In this document: positions 7,806-14,755 of the stretch, piece after piece | Layout: each line of letters opens with the position of its first letter | Position numbering within the stretch: the stretch's first letter is position 1 | Program-made: the position numbers and the translations under genes | NCBI GenBank assembly: GCA_964440305.1 | Contig: CAYTRS010000012.1 | Coordinates: forward strand, 1 to 17,482 | Direction of reading: 5' to 3' | From: CAYTRS01 sp964440305 | Lineage (GTDB): Bacteria; Patescibacteriota; Minisyncoccia; Moranbacterales; JAKLHP01 | DNA: 17,482 nt | The notes under the pieces: model-generated | Seen by the model: only the letters and a program-made list of their open reading frames with translations | The model's database searches: none | Told to the model about the DNA's origin: nothing

Positions 7806-8057
7806 ATGATAAGTAGCAATAATCCCGACAGCGGACAAAAAAACCGGCTTAGGATGCAGCTGATTATTATGGAATCAGATTTTAGAAAGAATGAAAAAAT
7901 TATCGTTGAATACGAAATGGATCTTAGGAGACTCAAGAGGAAAAAAGATCTTTTGGATCTGGAAATTTCAGAAAAAGACACGAACTTAAAAAGGCTCCGC
8001 TTTAAGCAAATGGAAATGATGAAAGAAATCAAGGTTTTAAAAAAGAAAGCCATTTAG
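7806..8057 (+). CDS. Small coiled-coil-like protein of unknown function
   Basis: 83 residues, almost entirely charged and predicted helical (long runs of Lys, Glu, Arg, Leu, Met; for example EYEMDLRRLKRKKDLLDLEI), consistent with a single coiled coil. No membrane segment, no cysteine, no known motif. It starts 4 bases after the ATPase stop, so it is almost certainly translated from the same message and may be an accessory factor of the ATPase (inference from position only). Ends with TAG. Confidence 0.6.
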   Translation: MISSNNPDSGQKNRLRMQLIIMESDFRKNEKIIVEYEMDLRRLKRKKDLLDLEISEKDTNLKRLRFKQMEMMKEIKVLKKKAI

Positions 8058-8116
8058 ATAAGCTATAAAGTTTTTAAAGTTTTCTATTTTAATAAATTAA
8101 TTAAGTTATAATAAAT

Positions 8117-8344
8117 ATGGGAAACATAAAAGACAAGTTGTCATCAAAAGCAAGCGATTACAAATCAAAAAATGGAGAACTTCCGATAGGTTTTAGCTTG
8201 GTTCAGGCGGAAAAAATGGATGAAGAAATAAAAAAATTTGAAAGAGCATACAGCATTTTTTTAGAAAGCGCACTGTTGTTGAATATAAGTGAAAGCGATG
8301 CCAGAGATATAATAAAGGGAGAACTTGACAGAATTATATACTAA
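8117..8344 (+). CDS. Small hypothetical protein
   Basis: 75 residues, soluble, acidic and helical in character (MDEEIKKFERAYSIFLESAL, then LLNISESDARDII). Family not recognised. A TATAAT lies at 8107-8112, only 4 bases before the ATG, so either the message is leaderless or that box belongs to another start. It ends 19 bases before alaS, so alaS is probably cotranscribed with it. Confidence 0.55.
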   Translation: MGNIKDKLSSKASDYKSKNGELPIGFSLVQAEKMDEEIKKFERAYSIFLESALLLNISESDARDIIKGELDRIIY

Positions 8345-8363
8345 CTAATAAGCTAGTAATTTT

Positions 8364-10199
8364 ATGACCGCCCAGGAATTAAGGCAAAAATACCTTGATT
8401 TTTTCAAGTCAAAGAATCATGCGGTTATTCCCAGCGCCTCTTTAATTCCGGAAAATGACCCTTCCGTGCTTTTTACGACCGCCGGGATGCATCCCTTGGT
8501 CCCATATCTTCTCGGAGAAAAGCATCCAGAAGGAAAAAGACTTGTCAATGTGCAAAAATGCATACGCACGGGAGACATTGACGAAGTAGGCGACAACCGC
8601 CATCTTACTTTTTTTGAAATGCTGGGGAATTGGAGCTTGGGAGACTATTTCAAAAAAGAATCAATCGAATGGAGTTTTGAATTTCTCACTGACAAGAAAG
8701 TTGGACTGGGGCTTGATCCAAACAGAATTTATGTGACTGTTTTCCGCGGAGAGGACGGAATACCGAGGGATAATGAAGCAATTGAGATATGGAGAAAAAC
8801 TTTTAAAAAAGCGGGAATAACAGCTGAGGTCAGCGATGACGGAATGATACGCGGAAATATTCGCATTATCCCATCGGGAAAAGAAGATAATTTTTGGATC
8901 GCCGGAGAAACAGGTCCGTGCGGACCAGATACGGAAATGTATTATGATACCCGCCCGAAAGAAGGACAAATCAATGACAGCTTTGAAAAATTGGTAAATT
9001 CTTTCAGACTAATTGAGATTTGGAACGATGTCTTTATGGAATTTAGAAAAACTCCCGACAAGAAATATGAAAAGCTTTCCCAGCAAAATGTCGACACCGG
9101 AATGGGACTGGAAAGAACCCTGGCAGTCGTAAACGGAAAGGAAAGTGTTTTTGATACGGAAATATTTGAGCCGCTTTTAAGAAAAATAGCAGGGCTTTCA
9201 AATACGATTTATGAATCCCGAACATCAAGTTTCCGGATTATCGCCGACCATCTCAAAGCAGCAACTTTTATTATGGCTGATGACAAGGAAATTAGACCTT
9301 CCAACCTCGGGCAAGGATATGTCGCCCGAAGATTAATCAGAAGGGCCCTTCGTCACGGAAAGAAGCTCGGAATAAAACAGGAGCTTTGGACAAAAGAAAT
9401 AGCCAAAGTGGTGGCTTTTGAATATCGGAATGCCTACACTGAACTTCCAAGGAATATTGAAAAAGTCATCGCCGGACTGGATGAGGAAGAGGGAAAATTC
9501 CAGAAAACTCTGGAAAAAGGGCTTCGCGAATTTGACAAACTGGCCAGCTTCGGAAAAAATATCAGCGGAACAGAAGCATTCAACCTGTATCAGACATATG
9601 GATTTCCTCTGGAAATTACGCAAGAACTTGCTGAAGAAAGGGGATTAAGCGTTGATGAAGAAAACTTTAAAAAAGAGCTGAGGGAGCATCAAAAGCGCTC
9701 AAGAACAGCCACTGCGGGAATGTTTAGAGGAGGCCTTGCCAGTACGAGCGAAAAGGCAATTAGACTTCACACCGCCGCCCATCTGCTTCTGGCTTCGCTG
9801 AGGAAAGTTCTTGGAGAGGAAGTTACGCAAAAGGGATCTAACATTACCTCGGAAAGATTACGCTTTGACTTCTCTTATGATGAAAAAATGAGCGACAAAC
9901 AAAAACAGGAAGTAGAAATCTTGGTAAACGAAACCATTTCCAAGGATCTTCCGGTAAAATGTGAGGAAATGGGATTTCAAGAAGCGATTAATCAAGGAGC
10001 AATGGGAGTTTTCAAAGAAAAATACGCGGAAAGAGTAAAAGTTTATACGGTTTTTGATCCTAAGTCAGAGGAAGTTATTTCTATGGAAATATGCGGAGGA
10101 CCTCATGTGGAAAGAACGGGGGTTTTGGGAAATTTCAAAATATTAAAAGAGGAAAGCTCCTCGGCGGGAGTAAGAAGGATAAAGGCAATATTAGAATAA
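8364..10199 (+). CDS. alaS: Alanyl-tRNA synthetase, short form without C-Ala domain
   Basis: Charges tRNA-Ala in the cytoplasm. Class II core: motif 2 around NRHLTFFEMLGNWSLGDYF (residues 78-96) and motif 3 GMGLER (246-251). The editing domain follows with metal ligands H469 and H473 (HTAAH) and C577 and H581 (CGGPH), so proofreading of Ser/Gly mischarging should be intact. At 611 residues it is far shorter than the usual 870-880. It stops right after the SSAGVRRI segment of the editing domain, so the C-terminal C-Ala/DHHA1 region that helps hold the tRNA elbow and mediates dimerisation is absent. The editing motif also comes about 90 residues earlier than in E. coli, which suggests the intervening beta-barrel is reduced. 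Short AlaRS is typical of Patescibacteria, so this is not a truncation artefact: the stop is clean and followed by intergenic repeat. Confidence 0.95.
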   Translation: MTAQELRQKYLDFFKSKNHAVIPSASLIPENDPSVLFTTAGMHPLVPYLLGEKHPEGKRLVNVQKCIRTGDIDEVGDNRHLTFFEMLGNWSLGDYFKKESIEWSFEFLTDKKVGLGLDPNRIYVTVFRGEDGIPRDNEAIEIWRKTFKKAGITAEVSDDGMIRGNIRIIPSGKEDNFWIAGETGPCGPDTEMYYDTRPKEGQINDSFEKLVNSFRLIEIWNDVFMEFRKTPDKKYEKLSQQNVDTGMGLERTLAVVNGKESVFDTEIFEPLLRKIAGLSNTIYESRTSSFRIIADHLKAATFIMADDKEIRPSNLGQGYVARRLIRRALRHGKKLGIKQELWTKEIAKVVAFEYRNAYTELPRNIEKVIAGLDEEEGKFQKTLEKGLREFDKLASFGKNISGTEAFNLYQTYGFPLEITQELAEERGLSVDEENFKKELREHQKRSRTATAGMFRGGLASTSEKAIRLHTAAHLLLASLRKVLGEEVTQKGSNITSERLRFDFSYDEKMSDKQKQEVEILVNETISKDLPVKCEEMGFQEAINQGAMGVFKEKYAERVKVYTVFDPKSEEVISMEICGGPHVERTGVLGNFKILKEESSSAGVRRIKAILE

Positions 10200-10200
10200 T

Positions 10201-10310
10201 TTCTAATTTTAAATTTTTAATTTCTAAACAATTTCCAATGCTTCAATGTTTCAAATATTTATAAATTTAGATATTGTTTGAAAATTGATAATTGAAAATT
10301 GAAAATTCCC
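10201..10310. repeat. Heptad-repeat spacer, T-rich then A-rich
   Basis: Begins one base after the alaS stop. 7-base units run from 10203 (CTAATTT TAAATTT, then TTAATTT), continue as CAAT/TTCAA-type units, and end with TTGAAAA TTGATAA, then TTGAAAA TTGAAAA (10278-10305), 6 bases before the next ATG. The arm order (T-rich first) is opposite to the 5959 and 11905 copies. Confidence 0.65.
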
Positions 10311-10311
10311 T

Positions 10312-10575
10312 ATGAAGGGTTTTGTCGGCAGTTTAATAATGATTCTTGTCACAGTAGCAATAATAGTAATAATATTTTTGATGTGGGAAAAATCCGCTTC
10401 CAAAAGCCTAGAGCAGGTTAACGGCTTGAATTTAGGAAACCAGCTTAATCCAGAAAACAGCCAGAATCAAAATTCTGCTCCAAGCATTCAAGGTCAGTTA
10501 AACGAACTTAGAAGCGATTTGAAGGGCATTCAAGATAAGAAAGACAAGGAAATAATGGACGAATTAGACAGATAA
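10312..10575 (+). CDS. Small single-pass membrane protein
   Basis: 87 residues. One strongly hydrophobic segment (residues about 4-24, FVGSLIMILVTVAIIVIIFLM) follows a single Lys and precedes WEKSASK, fitting an N-in or signal-anchor topology. The rest is an Asn/Gln-rich linker and a short charged helix (QLNELRSDLKGIQDKKDKEI). No family recognised. No Shine-Dalgarno: the A-rich heptads run almost to the ATG. It lies between alaS and the separately promoted rplU. Confidence 0.6.
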   Translation: MKGFVGSLIMILVTVAIIVIIFLMWEKSASKSLEQVNGLNLGNQLNPENSQNQNSAPSIQGQLNELRSDLKGIQDKKDKEIMDELDR

Positions 10576-10583
10576 GTTGAATA

Positions 10584-10612
10584 TTGACATTTTCCCTAAA
10601 TAAAGCTACATT
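10584..10612 (+). promoter_or_regulatory. Promoter of rplU
   Basis: A perfect -35 TTGACA at 10584-10589, 17-base spacer, and -10 TACATT at 10607-10612 (4 of 6 to consensus). Predicted initiation is near 10619, giving a leader of about 30 bases before rplU. Confidence 0.65.
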
Positions 10613-10650
10613 TATAGAGCGGACTAAAATAATATCTGGATAAAAAAATT

Positions 10651-10959
10651 ATGCTAGCTGTAATAAAAACCGGGGGGAAGCAATATTTAATAAAAAAGGG
10701 GGATAAAATAAAGGTTGAGAAACTTCTTGGAGAAGAGGGAAAGGCGGTAAAATTTTCCGAAGTTTTGTTTTTAGGAAACGGACAGGAAGTCAAGGTTGGA
10801 ACTCCGACAATCAAGGGAGTTTCCGTAGAAGGAAAAATTTTGAAACAAGGGAAAGGAAAGAAAGTTTGGGGAATGAAGCACCACGCAAAGAAAAGATATA
10901 AAGTCAAATTCGGTCATAGACAGTTTTTTACCGAAGTGGAAATTACCAAGATAAAATAA
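10651..10959 (+). CDS. rplU: Large-subunit ribosomal protein L21
   Basis: 102 residues, the usual length for L21, a 50S protein that binds 23S rRNA. Diagnostic features are the N-terminal AVIKTGGKQYLIKKGDKI, the central VGTPTIKGVSVEGKIL and the basic segment KKVWGMKHHAKKRYKVKFGHRQ followed by TEVEITKI. It has its own promoter. In most bacteria rpmA (L27) follows rplU; here a terminator and a convergent gene follow, so L27 is encoded elsewhere if present. Confidence 0.97.
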   Translation: MLAVIKTGGKQYLIKKGDKIKVEKLLGEEGKAVKFSEVLFLGNGQEVKVGTPTIKGVSVEGKILKQGKGKKVWGMKHHAKKRYKVKFGHRQFFTEVEITKIK

Positions 10960-10975
10960 TACTTTCAATCATTTA

Positions 10976-11012
10976 AAAACCCCGCTAGGAATTATTCCTG
11001 CGGGAGTTTTTG
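10976..11012. terminator. Bidirectional terminator between convergent genes
   Basis: The arm AAAACCCCGCTAGGAAT (10976-10992) pairs with ATTCCTGCGGGAGTTTT (10994-11010) with small bulges. It is followed by T's on the plus strand and, read on the minus strand, by GTTTTTAAA. It serves rplU from one side and the zinc-ribbon gene from the other. Confidence 0.8.
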
Positions 11013-11026
11013 TGCAGAGGCAGTGT

Positions 11027-11290
11027 TTATTTTGAGCCGAGTTTTATTTTTTCCAGCTCTTCTTCATGCCGCAAATTTTCCAGAAGAATTTTTGAGTTTT
11101 TTTTCTTTTCAATCTCGTCAAATTCCGTTCTGCATTTCGGGCAATAAGTTTTTGTTCCTCCCATAACAGGCTTTATTACCAGCCAGCCTCCTTTTTGCAG
11201 GCTTCGCAAATCCGTTCCTGAACCGAATTTCTCTTTATAGCCGCATCCTTCCTTGTCACAATGATAAATTTGCGTGATTCCCATAACCAT
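11027..11290 (-). CDS. Small zinc-ribbon protein of unknown function
   Basis: 87 residues from the ATG at 11290. I prefer that start because AGAGGAG lies a few bases upstream; a TTG at 11302 would add four residues and overlap that Shine-Dalgarno. Four cysteines form a likely zinc site: C11 and C16 (CDKEGC), C50 and C53 (CPKC). The C-terminal third is a highly charged helix (DEIEKKKNSKILLENLRHEE). It lies 20 bases after recR on the same strand, so it is probably the last gene of that transcript. Zinc ribbons of this size are often nucleic-acid or ribosome binding; nothing here proves which. Confidence 0.65.
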   Translation of the reverse strand: MVMGITQIYHCDKEGCGYKEKFGSGTDLRSLQKGGWLVIKPVMGGTKTYCPKCRTEFDEIEKKKNSKILLENLRHEEELEKIKLGSK

Positions 11291-11310
11291 TTCTCCTCTC
11301 AAAGAACTGT

Positions 11311-11895
11311 TTATATTTCTTTTCTATTTGTTAATGCCGCTGTAAGAGTCGCTTCATCGGCATATTCAATGTCTCCGCCAGTAGAAAGCCCTCTGGCAAG
11401 GCTGGTAACTTTCGTTCCCAGGCCGTTCATTTTCTTTTTAAGGTACAGAGTCGTCGCGTCTCCTTCGGTCGTGGGATTGGTAGCAACAATAACTTCCTCA
11501 AATTTTTCACTTTTTATCCTATTAAGAAGCTGGGCGATATTCAAGTTCTTTTCGCCCTCGCTCTGGAAAATATTTCCTCCTAAAACAAAATAGAGACCGT
11601 TATATAGGCCTGTTTTTTCAATGGGAATTATGTCCAGAGGTTCTTCCACGATACAAATGATATTTTGGATTCTTTTTGAATTGCCACAAAACTGGCATAA
11701 ATCGTTTTCTGCAATATTGAAGCATTTTTGGCAAGTTTTGACATTTTGGAATTCAAGAAGGTTGTTTGAAAATTCCTTTATTTTTTCCTTGTCCTGACGG
11801 AATAAATATAAAACCAGCCTTTCCGCCATTTTCGGTCCGACAGAGGGAAGGGAAGCAAAGCTATCTATTAATTTTTGGAATGATTTGGGAAACAA
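11311..11895 (-). CDS. recR: Recombination mediator protein RecR
   Basis: 194 residues, normal for RecR, which acts with RecF and RecO to load RecA at single-stranded gaps. Helix-hairpin-helix at about residues 11-31 (LPSVGPKMAERLVLYL), zinc finger C55, C58, C67, C70 (CQKC...CQFC), Toprim region from about residue 80 (ICIVEEPLD ... ATNPTTEGDATT) and the C-terminal GGDIEYADEATL segment. The start is a TTG at 11895: no ATG precedes the HhH, an in-frame TAA lies just upstream, and MFPKSFQKLIDSFASLPSVG matches the family's N-terminus. There is no visible Shine-Dalgarno, and a palindromic heptad element begins 9 bases upstream. It is probably cotranscribed with the following zinc-ribbon gene. Confidence 0.95.
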   Translation of the reverse strand: MFPKSFQKLIDSFASLPSVGPKMAERLVLYLFRQDKEKIKEFSNNLLEFQNVKTCQKCFNIAENDLCQFCGNSKRIQNIICIVEEPLDIIPIEKTGLYNGLYFVLGGNIFQSEGEKNLNIAQLLNRIKSEKFEEVIVATNPTTEGDATTLYLKKKMNGLGTKVTSLARGLSTGGDIEYADEATLTAALTNRKEI

Positions 11896-11904
11896 AATAG
11901 TTTA

Positions 11905-12039
11905 GTTAAAAATTCAAAATTAAAAGTTAAAAGTGTATGAGTCCGAGACGGACATATTGATATATAAAATTATAAAATGACTTATGCGCCCTGCGCATAC
12001 CTAAACTTTAAACTTTACACTTTTAATTTTTAACTTTTT
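11905..12039. repeat. Palindromic heptad element with two internal hairpins
   Basis: The A-rich arm is 11905-11932 (GTTAAAA ATTCAAA, then ATTAAAA GTTAAAA); the T-rich arm is 12004-12038 (AACTTTA AACTTTA, then CACTTTT AATTTTT AACTTTT). Between them are two perfect small hairpins: GTCCG-AGA-CGGAC (11941-11953) and TATGCGC-CCT-GCGCATA (11983-11999). It fills the whole dnaB-recR gap, from beside the dnaB stop to beside the recR start. It could act as a dnaB terminator or RNA-stabilising structure, or be a mobile palindrome. Confidence 0.75.
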
Positions 12040-12040
12040 A

Positions 12041-13402
12041 TTATTCAGTGTGTGCTCTTTCCAGCGACTTGAATGTGGTCGAAGCCTCTTCGAAATATAG
12101 TTGCATTTTTCCAACCGGACCGTTTCTGTGCTTGGAAATAATCACTTCCACAATGTTCTTATTTGGAGTATCAGGCTTCTCGCGGTCTTCCCGATATAAG
12201 AATAGCACAACATCGGCGTCCTGTTCTATGGATCCGGATTCACGAAGATCGGAAAGCTTGGGAACTTGGGGAGAGCGCGATTCAACCGCGCGGGAAAGCT
12301 GGGAAAGAGCGATTACCGGTATATTAAGCTCTCTTGCAAGATTTTTGAGCGATCTTGAAATTTCAGATATTTCCTGTACTCGGTTTTCGTTTCCGCGCCC
12401 TTCCATGAGCTGAAGATAATCTATGATAATTACTCCAAGTTTATGTTCCGCCTGAAGCCTTCTCGCCATGGTCCGCATCTCCATAATATTAGCGGAGGCT
12501 GAATCATCAATATATATCTGCGCTTCTGAAAGGATGCCCATTGCCTCTCCAATCCGCTGAAAATCATTATTATCTCCCTCGCTCTGAAGTTTTCCTGTTC
12601 GAAGTCTCCAAAGATCCACTCCTGCTTCAGCGGCTATCATCCTGTCGATCAACTGATCGGAAGACATTTCCAGAGAGAATATCCCGACTGGAACTTTTTC
12701 ATGAACTCCAATATGGCGGGCAATATCCAGCGCCAAGGTAGTTTTTCCGATTGAAGGGCGGGCTGCCAAAATCACCAAATCTGATTTCTGGAGTCCTGCC
12801 AAAACATTATCCAAATCCGGAAATCCGGTTGGAACTCCTCGGAATTTGCTTCCGTCTTTGTGAAGCTCGTCAATCCTATTAAAAGCGTCTTCCAGGATTG
12901 ATTTTATGGGAATAAAGTCCTGTTTGATGTATTTTTGGGAAACTCCAAAAAGTTTTTGTTCCGCCTCATCCAGAACTTTCTCAATGTCTTCAGATTCTTG
13001 ATATCCCATCTCCAGAATTTCCGAAGCGGATTTGATGAGCCGGCGAAGCAGGGATTTTTTCTGTACAACTTTTGCATAATGGACAATATGGGCGGAGGAG
13101 GGAACGGAGTTGACAAGAGTTGCCAGATAGGTAGATCCGCCTATTTCTTTGAGTTTTTCCTTTTCTTCCAGTTTGTTTGAAATGCTCAAAATATCAAGCG
13201 GCTCGCGGTCTTCATAAAGCTCCAGCATCGTTTCATATATCAAATTATGATCGTTTTTATAAAAATCTCCCGGTTTTAAAAGATCGGCGATTTTGATAAT
13301 TGCGTCTTTATCCAGCATTAAAGAACCCAAAACCGACTGTTCGGCCTCAATATTATGCGGAGGAACGCGCAATTTTTCGCTGTTATTTTTGTCCGCAGCC
13401 AT
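12041..13402 (-). CDS. dnaB: Replicative DNA helicase DnaB
   Basis: 453 residues, normal length. Hexameric ring helicase that unwinds DNA ahead of the fork and recruits primase. The N-terminal domain begins at RVPPHNIEAEQSVLGSLMLD; the RecA-like domain starts near residue 186 (FRGVPTGFPDLDNVLAGLQ). Walker A is ARPSIGKT (214-221), Walker B is VIIIDYLQLM (D328), and a conserved ALSQLSRAVESR (365-376) and DLRESGSIEQDADVVLFLYR follow. No intein is present. A promoter is close upstream with initiation only a few bases before the ATG, so the message may be leaderless; there is no Shine-Dalgarno. recR lies downstream across the palindromic element. Confidence 0.97.
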   Translation of the reverse strand: MAADKNNSEKLRVPPHNIEAEQSVLGSLMLDKDAIIKIADLLKPGDFYKNDHNLIYETMLELYEDREPLDILSISNKLEEKEKLKEIGGSTYLATLVNSVPSSAHIVHYAKVVQKKSLLRRLIKSASEILEMGYQESEDIEKVLDEAEQKLFGVSQKYIKQDFIPIKSILEDAFNRIDELHKDGSKFRGVPTGFPDLDNVLAGLQKSDLVILAARPSIGKTTLALDIARHIGVHEKVPVGIFSLEMSSDQLIDRMIAAEAGVDLWRLRTGKLQSEGDNNDFQRIGEAMGILSEAQIYIDDSASANIMEMRTMARRLQAEHKLGVIIIDYLQLMEGRGNENRVQEISEISRSLKNLARELNIPVIALSQLSRAVESRSPQVPKLSDLRESGSIEQDADVVLFLYREDREKPDTPNKNIVEVIISKHRNGPVGKMQLYFEEASTTFKSLERAHTE

Positions 13403-13411
13403 AGTTATTTA

Positions 13412-13439
13412 ATTATAGCAATGCTCCGGTGAAAATCAA
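13412..13439 (-). promoter_or_regulatory. Promoter of dnaB
   Basis: On the minus strand, -35 TTGATT (13439-13434), 16-base spacer, perfect -10 TATAAT (13417-13412). Initiation 6-7 bases later falls at about 13405, while the dnaB ATG begins at 13402. Confidence 0.65.
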
Positions 13440-13795
13440 CCTTAATTCTCCACCTTTTATTAAGCGGTTATTAACCCCCACACTGAATGATTTTTAATGA
13501 AATTGAAGGTATTGCTTTTTAAAAATCTTCCTTTTCATAATTGATGACTTGTGCGTTTAGATTTAGTGCGGAGTAAGCCTCTAAAATGAAATAAATATGC
13601 TGTTTTATTGTAGTATGTGTTGCGAGGCCACCTCTGGGATTGTTAAAAAGTTAAAATTATATTTACTTCGGTTGGTTTTTTTCACAGAGGGGGAGAAAAT
13701 CAGCTATATGAAGTAGTAATAAGATTATGTTAAAAAGAGAATTTGTGTGGTGAACATGAATTTGAATGGTGAGGTGGTCTTTTTGCTTGGTAAAA
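13440..13795. other. Intergenic region without a recognisable gene
   Basis: About 355 bases between the dusB stop and the dnaB promoter, both on the minus strand. No convincing ORF, tRNA or terminator is seen. A short GAGG-CCA-CCTC hairpin near 13624-13634 and a 9-base imperfect complement (CCACCTCTG near 13630 with CAGAGGGGG near 13683) could be chance. A GTTAAAA-like stretch near 13642 is weakly like the heptad repeats. It is the longest non-coding stretch in the window. Confidence 0.5.
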
Positions 13796-14755
13796 TTAAT
13801 CAACTATCTCTTTAATTTCATCAAAGCTGGTCGCTAAAACCAGTTTTTTTCTTATTTCCGAAGCTCCTGGAAATCCCTTGAAATACCAGACAAAGTGCTT
13901 TCGCGCTTCTCTGATCCCTCCCTTTTCCCTGGAGGCTGATTTCGCATGACGTAAAAGTATTTCCTTTACTTCTTGAAGTTTAAAATCCTTGAATTTTCCT
14001 GTTTTTAAAATTTCTTTTATCTGCTCAAAAACAAAAGGCTTTCCCAGGGAGCCTCTTCCCATCCCAATTCCATCAAGTAGCACATATTTTTGAAGAATAT
14101 CCTTTGCTTCTTGTGGGCTATTTATTCCTCCATTTGCCAAAACTATTTTTCCCGGCACAATTTTTTTTATTTTTTCCGCCATTCCAAAGTCAACTTTTCC
14201 CGAAAATCCTCCTTCATATGTCCTTCCATGAACCATAACTGCCGCAAAAGGCAGATCCTTTACAGCTTCTATAAATTTCAGGGCGTTTGTTTTCTTAATT
14301 CCGGCACGGATTTTCATGGAAACGGGGAGTTTGGTGTTTTCACAGACTGATTTTATGATTTCCCGCGCCAAATCGGGTTTTAGCATCAAAGCGCATCCGG
14401 AACCTTCCCTAAAAATCTTTTTTACCGGACAGCCAAAATTAATGTCAATTCCGTCAGGTTTTATTTCCTTGGAAACTATCCGAGCAGCTTTCGCAAAGTG
14501 CTGCGGACTTTTGCCGAAAAGCTGGACGACATAAGGCCTTTCAGTTTTTTCAAACTTAAGCAGTTCCAGGGTTTTTTCCGGATTAAAAAACAAGGCACTT
14601 GCGCTTGCCATTTCAGAATAGGTGACATCCGTCCCATGCTCTTTGCAAATCCGCCGAAAAGCGCTGTCCGTATATCCCGCCATCGGCGCCAGGGCCAGAA
14701 TAGGCTTTTTAATTTTTTTCCAAAAGTTATTTATTGCTGATTCTGTAGCCATCAT
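13796..14755 (-). CDS. dus: tRNA-dihydrouridine synthase
   Basis: 319 residues, FMN-dependent enzyme reducing uridine to dihydrouridine in tRNA D-loops. TIM-barrel start LALAPMAGYTDSAFRRICKE; catalytic loop INFGCPVKKIFREGSGCALM with the acid Cys in GCP; flavin/active-site motifs MKIRAG and VMVHGRT; LANGGI and GIGMGRG phosphate-binding strands near the C-terminal half; then a short helical tRNA-binding domain. This order fits the DusB branch, but paralogue choice by eye is not safe. The start overlaps the cysS end by 29 bases; the adjacent ATG at 14752 is equally possible. A GAGG about 9 bases upstream supports ATG 14755. Third gene of the corA-cysS-dus cluster. Confidence 0.93.
   Translation of the reverse strand: MMATESAINNFWKKIKKPILALAPMAGYTDSAFRRICKEHGTDVTYSEMASASALFFNPEKTLELLKFEKTERPYVVQLFGKSPQHFAKAARIVSKEIKPDGIDINFGCPVKKIFREGSGCALMLKPDLAREIIKSVCENTKLPVSMKIRAGIKKTNALKFIEAVKDLPFAAVMVHGRTYEGGFSGKVDFGMAEKIKKIVPGKIVLANGGINSPQEAKDILQKYVLLDGIGMGRGSLGKPFVFEQIKEILKTGKFKDFKLQEVKEILLRHAKSASREKGGIREARKHFVWYFKGFPGASEIRKKLVLATSFDEIKEIVD

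Noticed and set aside
11290..11302. TTG start adding MRGE to the zinc-ribbon protein
   Set aside because: Those codons are the Shine-Dalgarno AGAGGAG for the ATG at 11290.
13440..13795. Non-coding RNA or riboswitch upstream of dnaB
   Set aside because: Only short imperfect complements are seen, and the dnaB promoter lies between this region and the gene, so it would not be in the dnaB leader.
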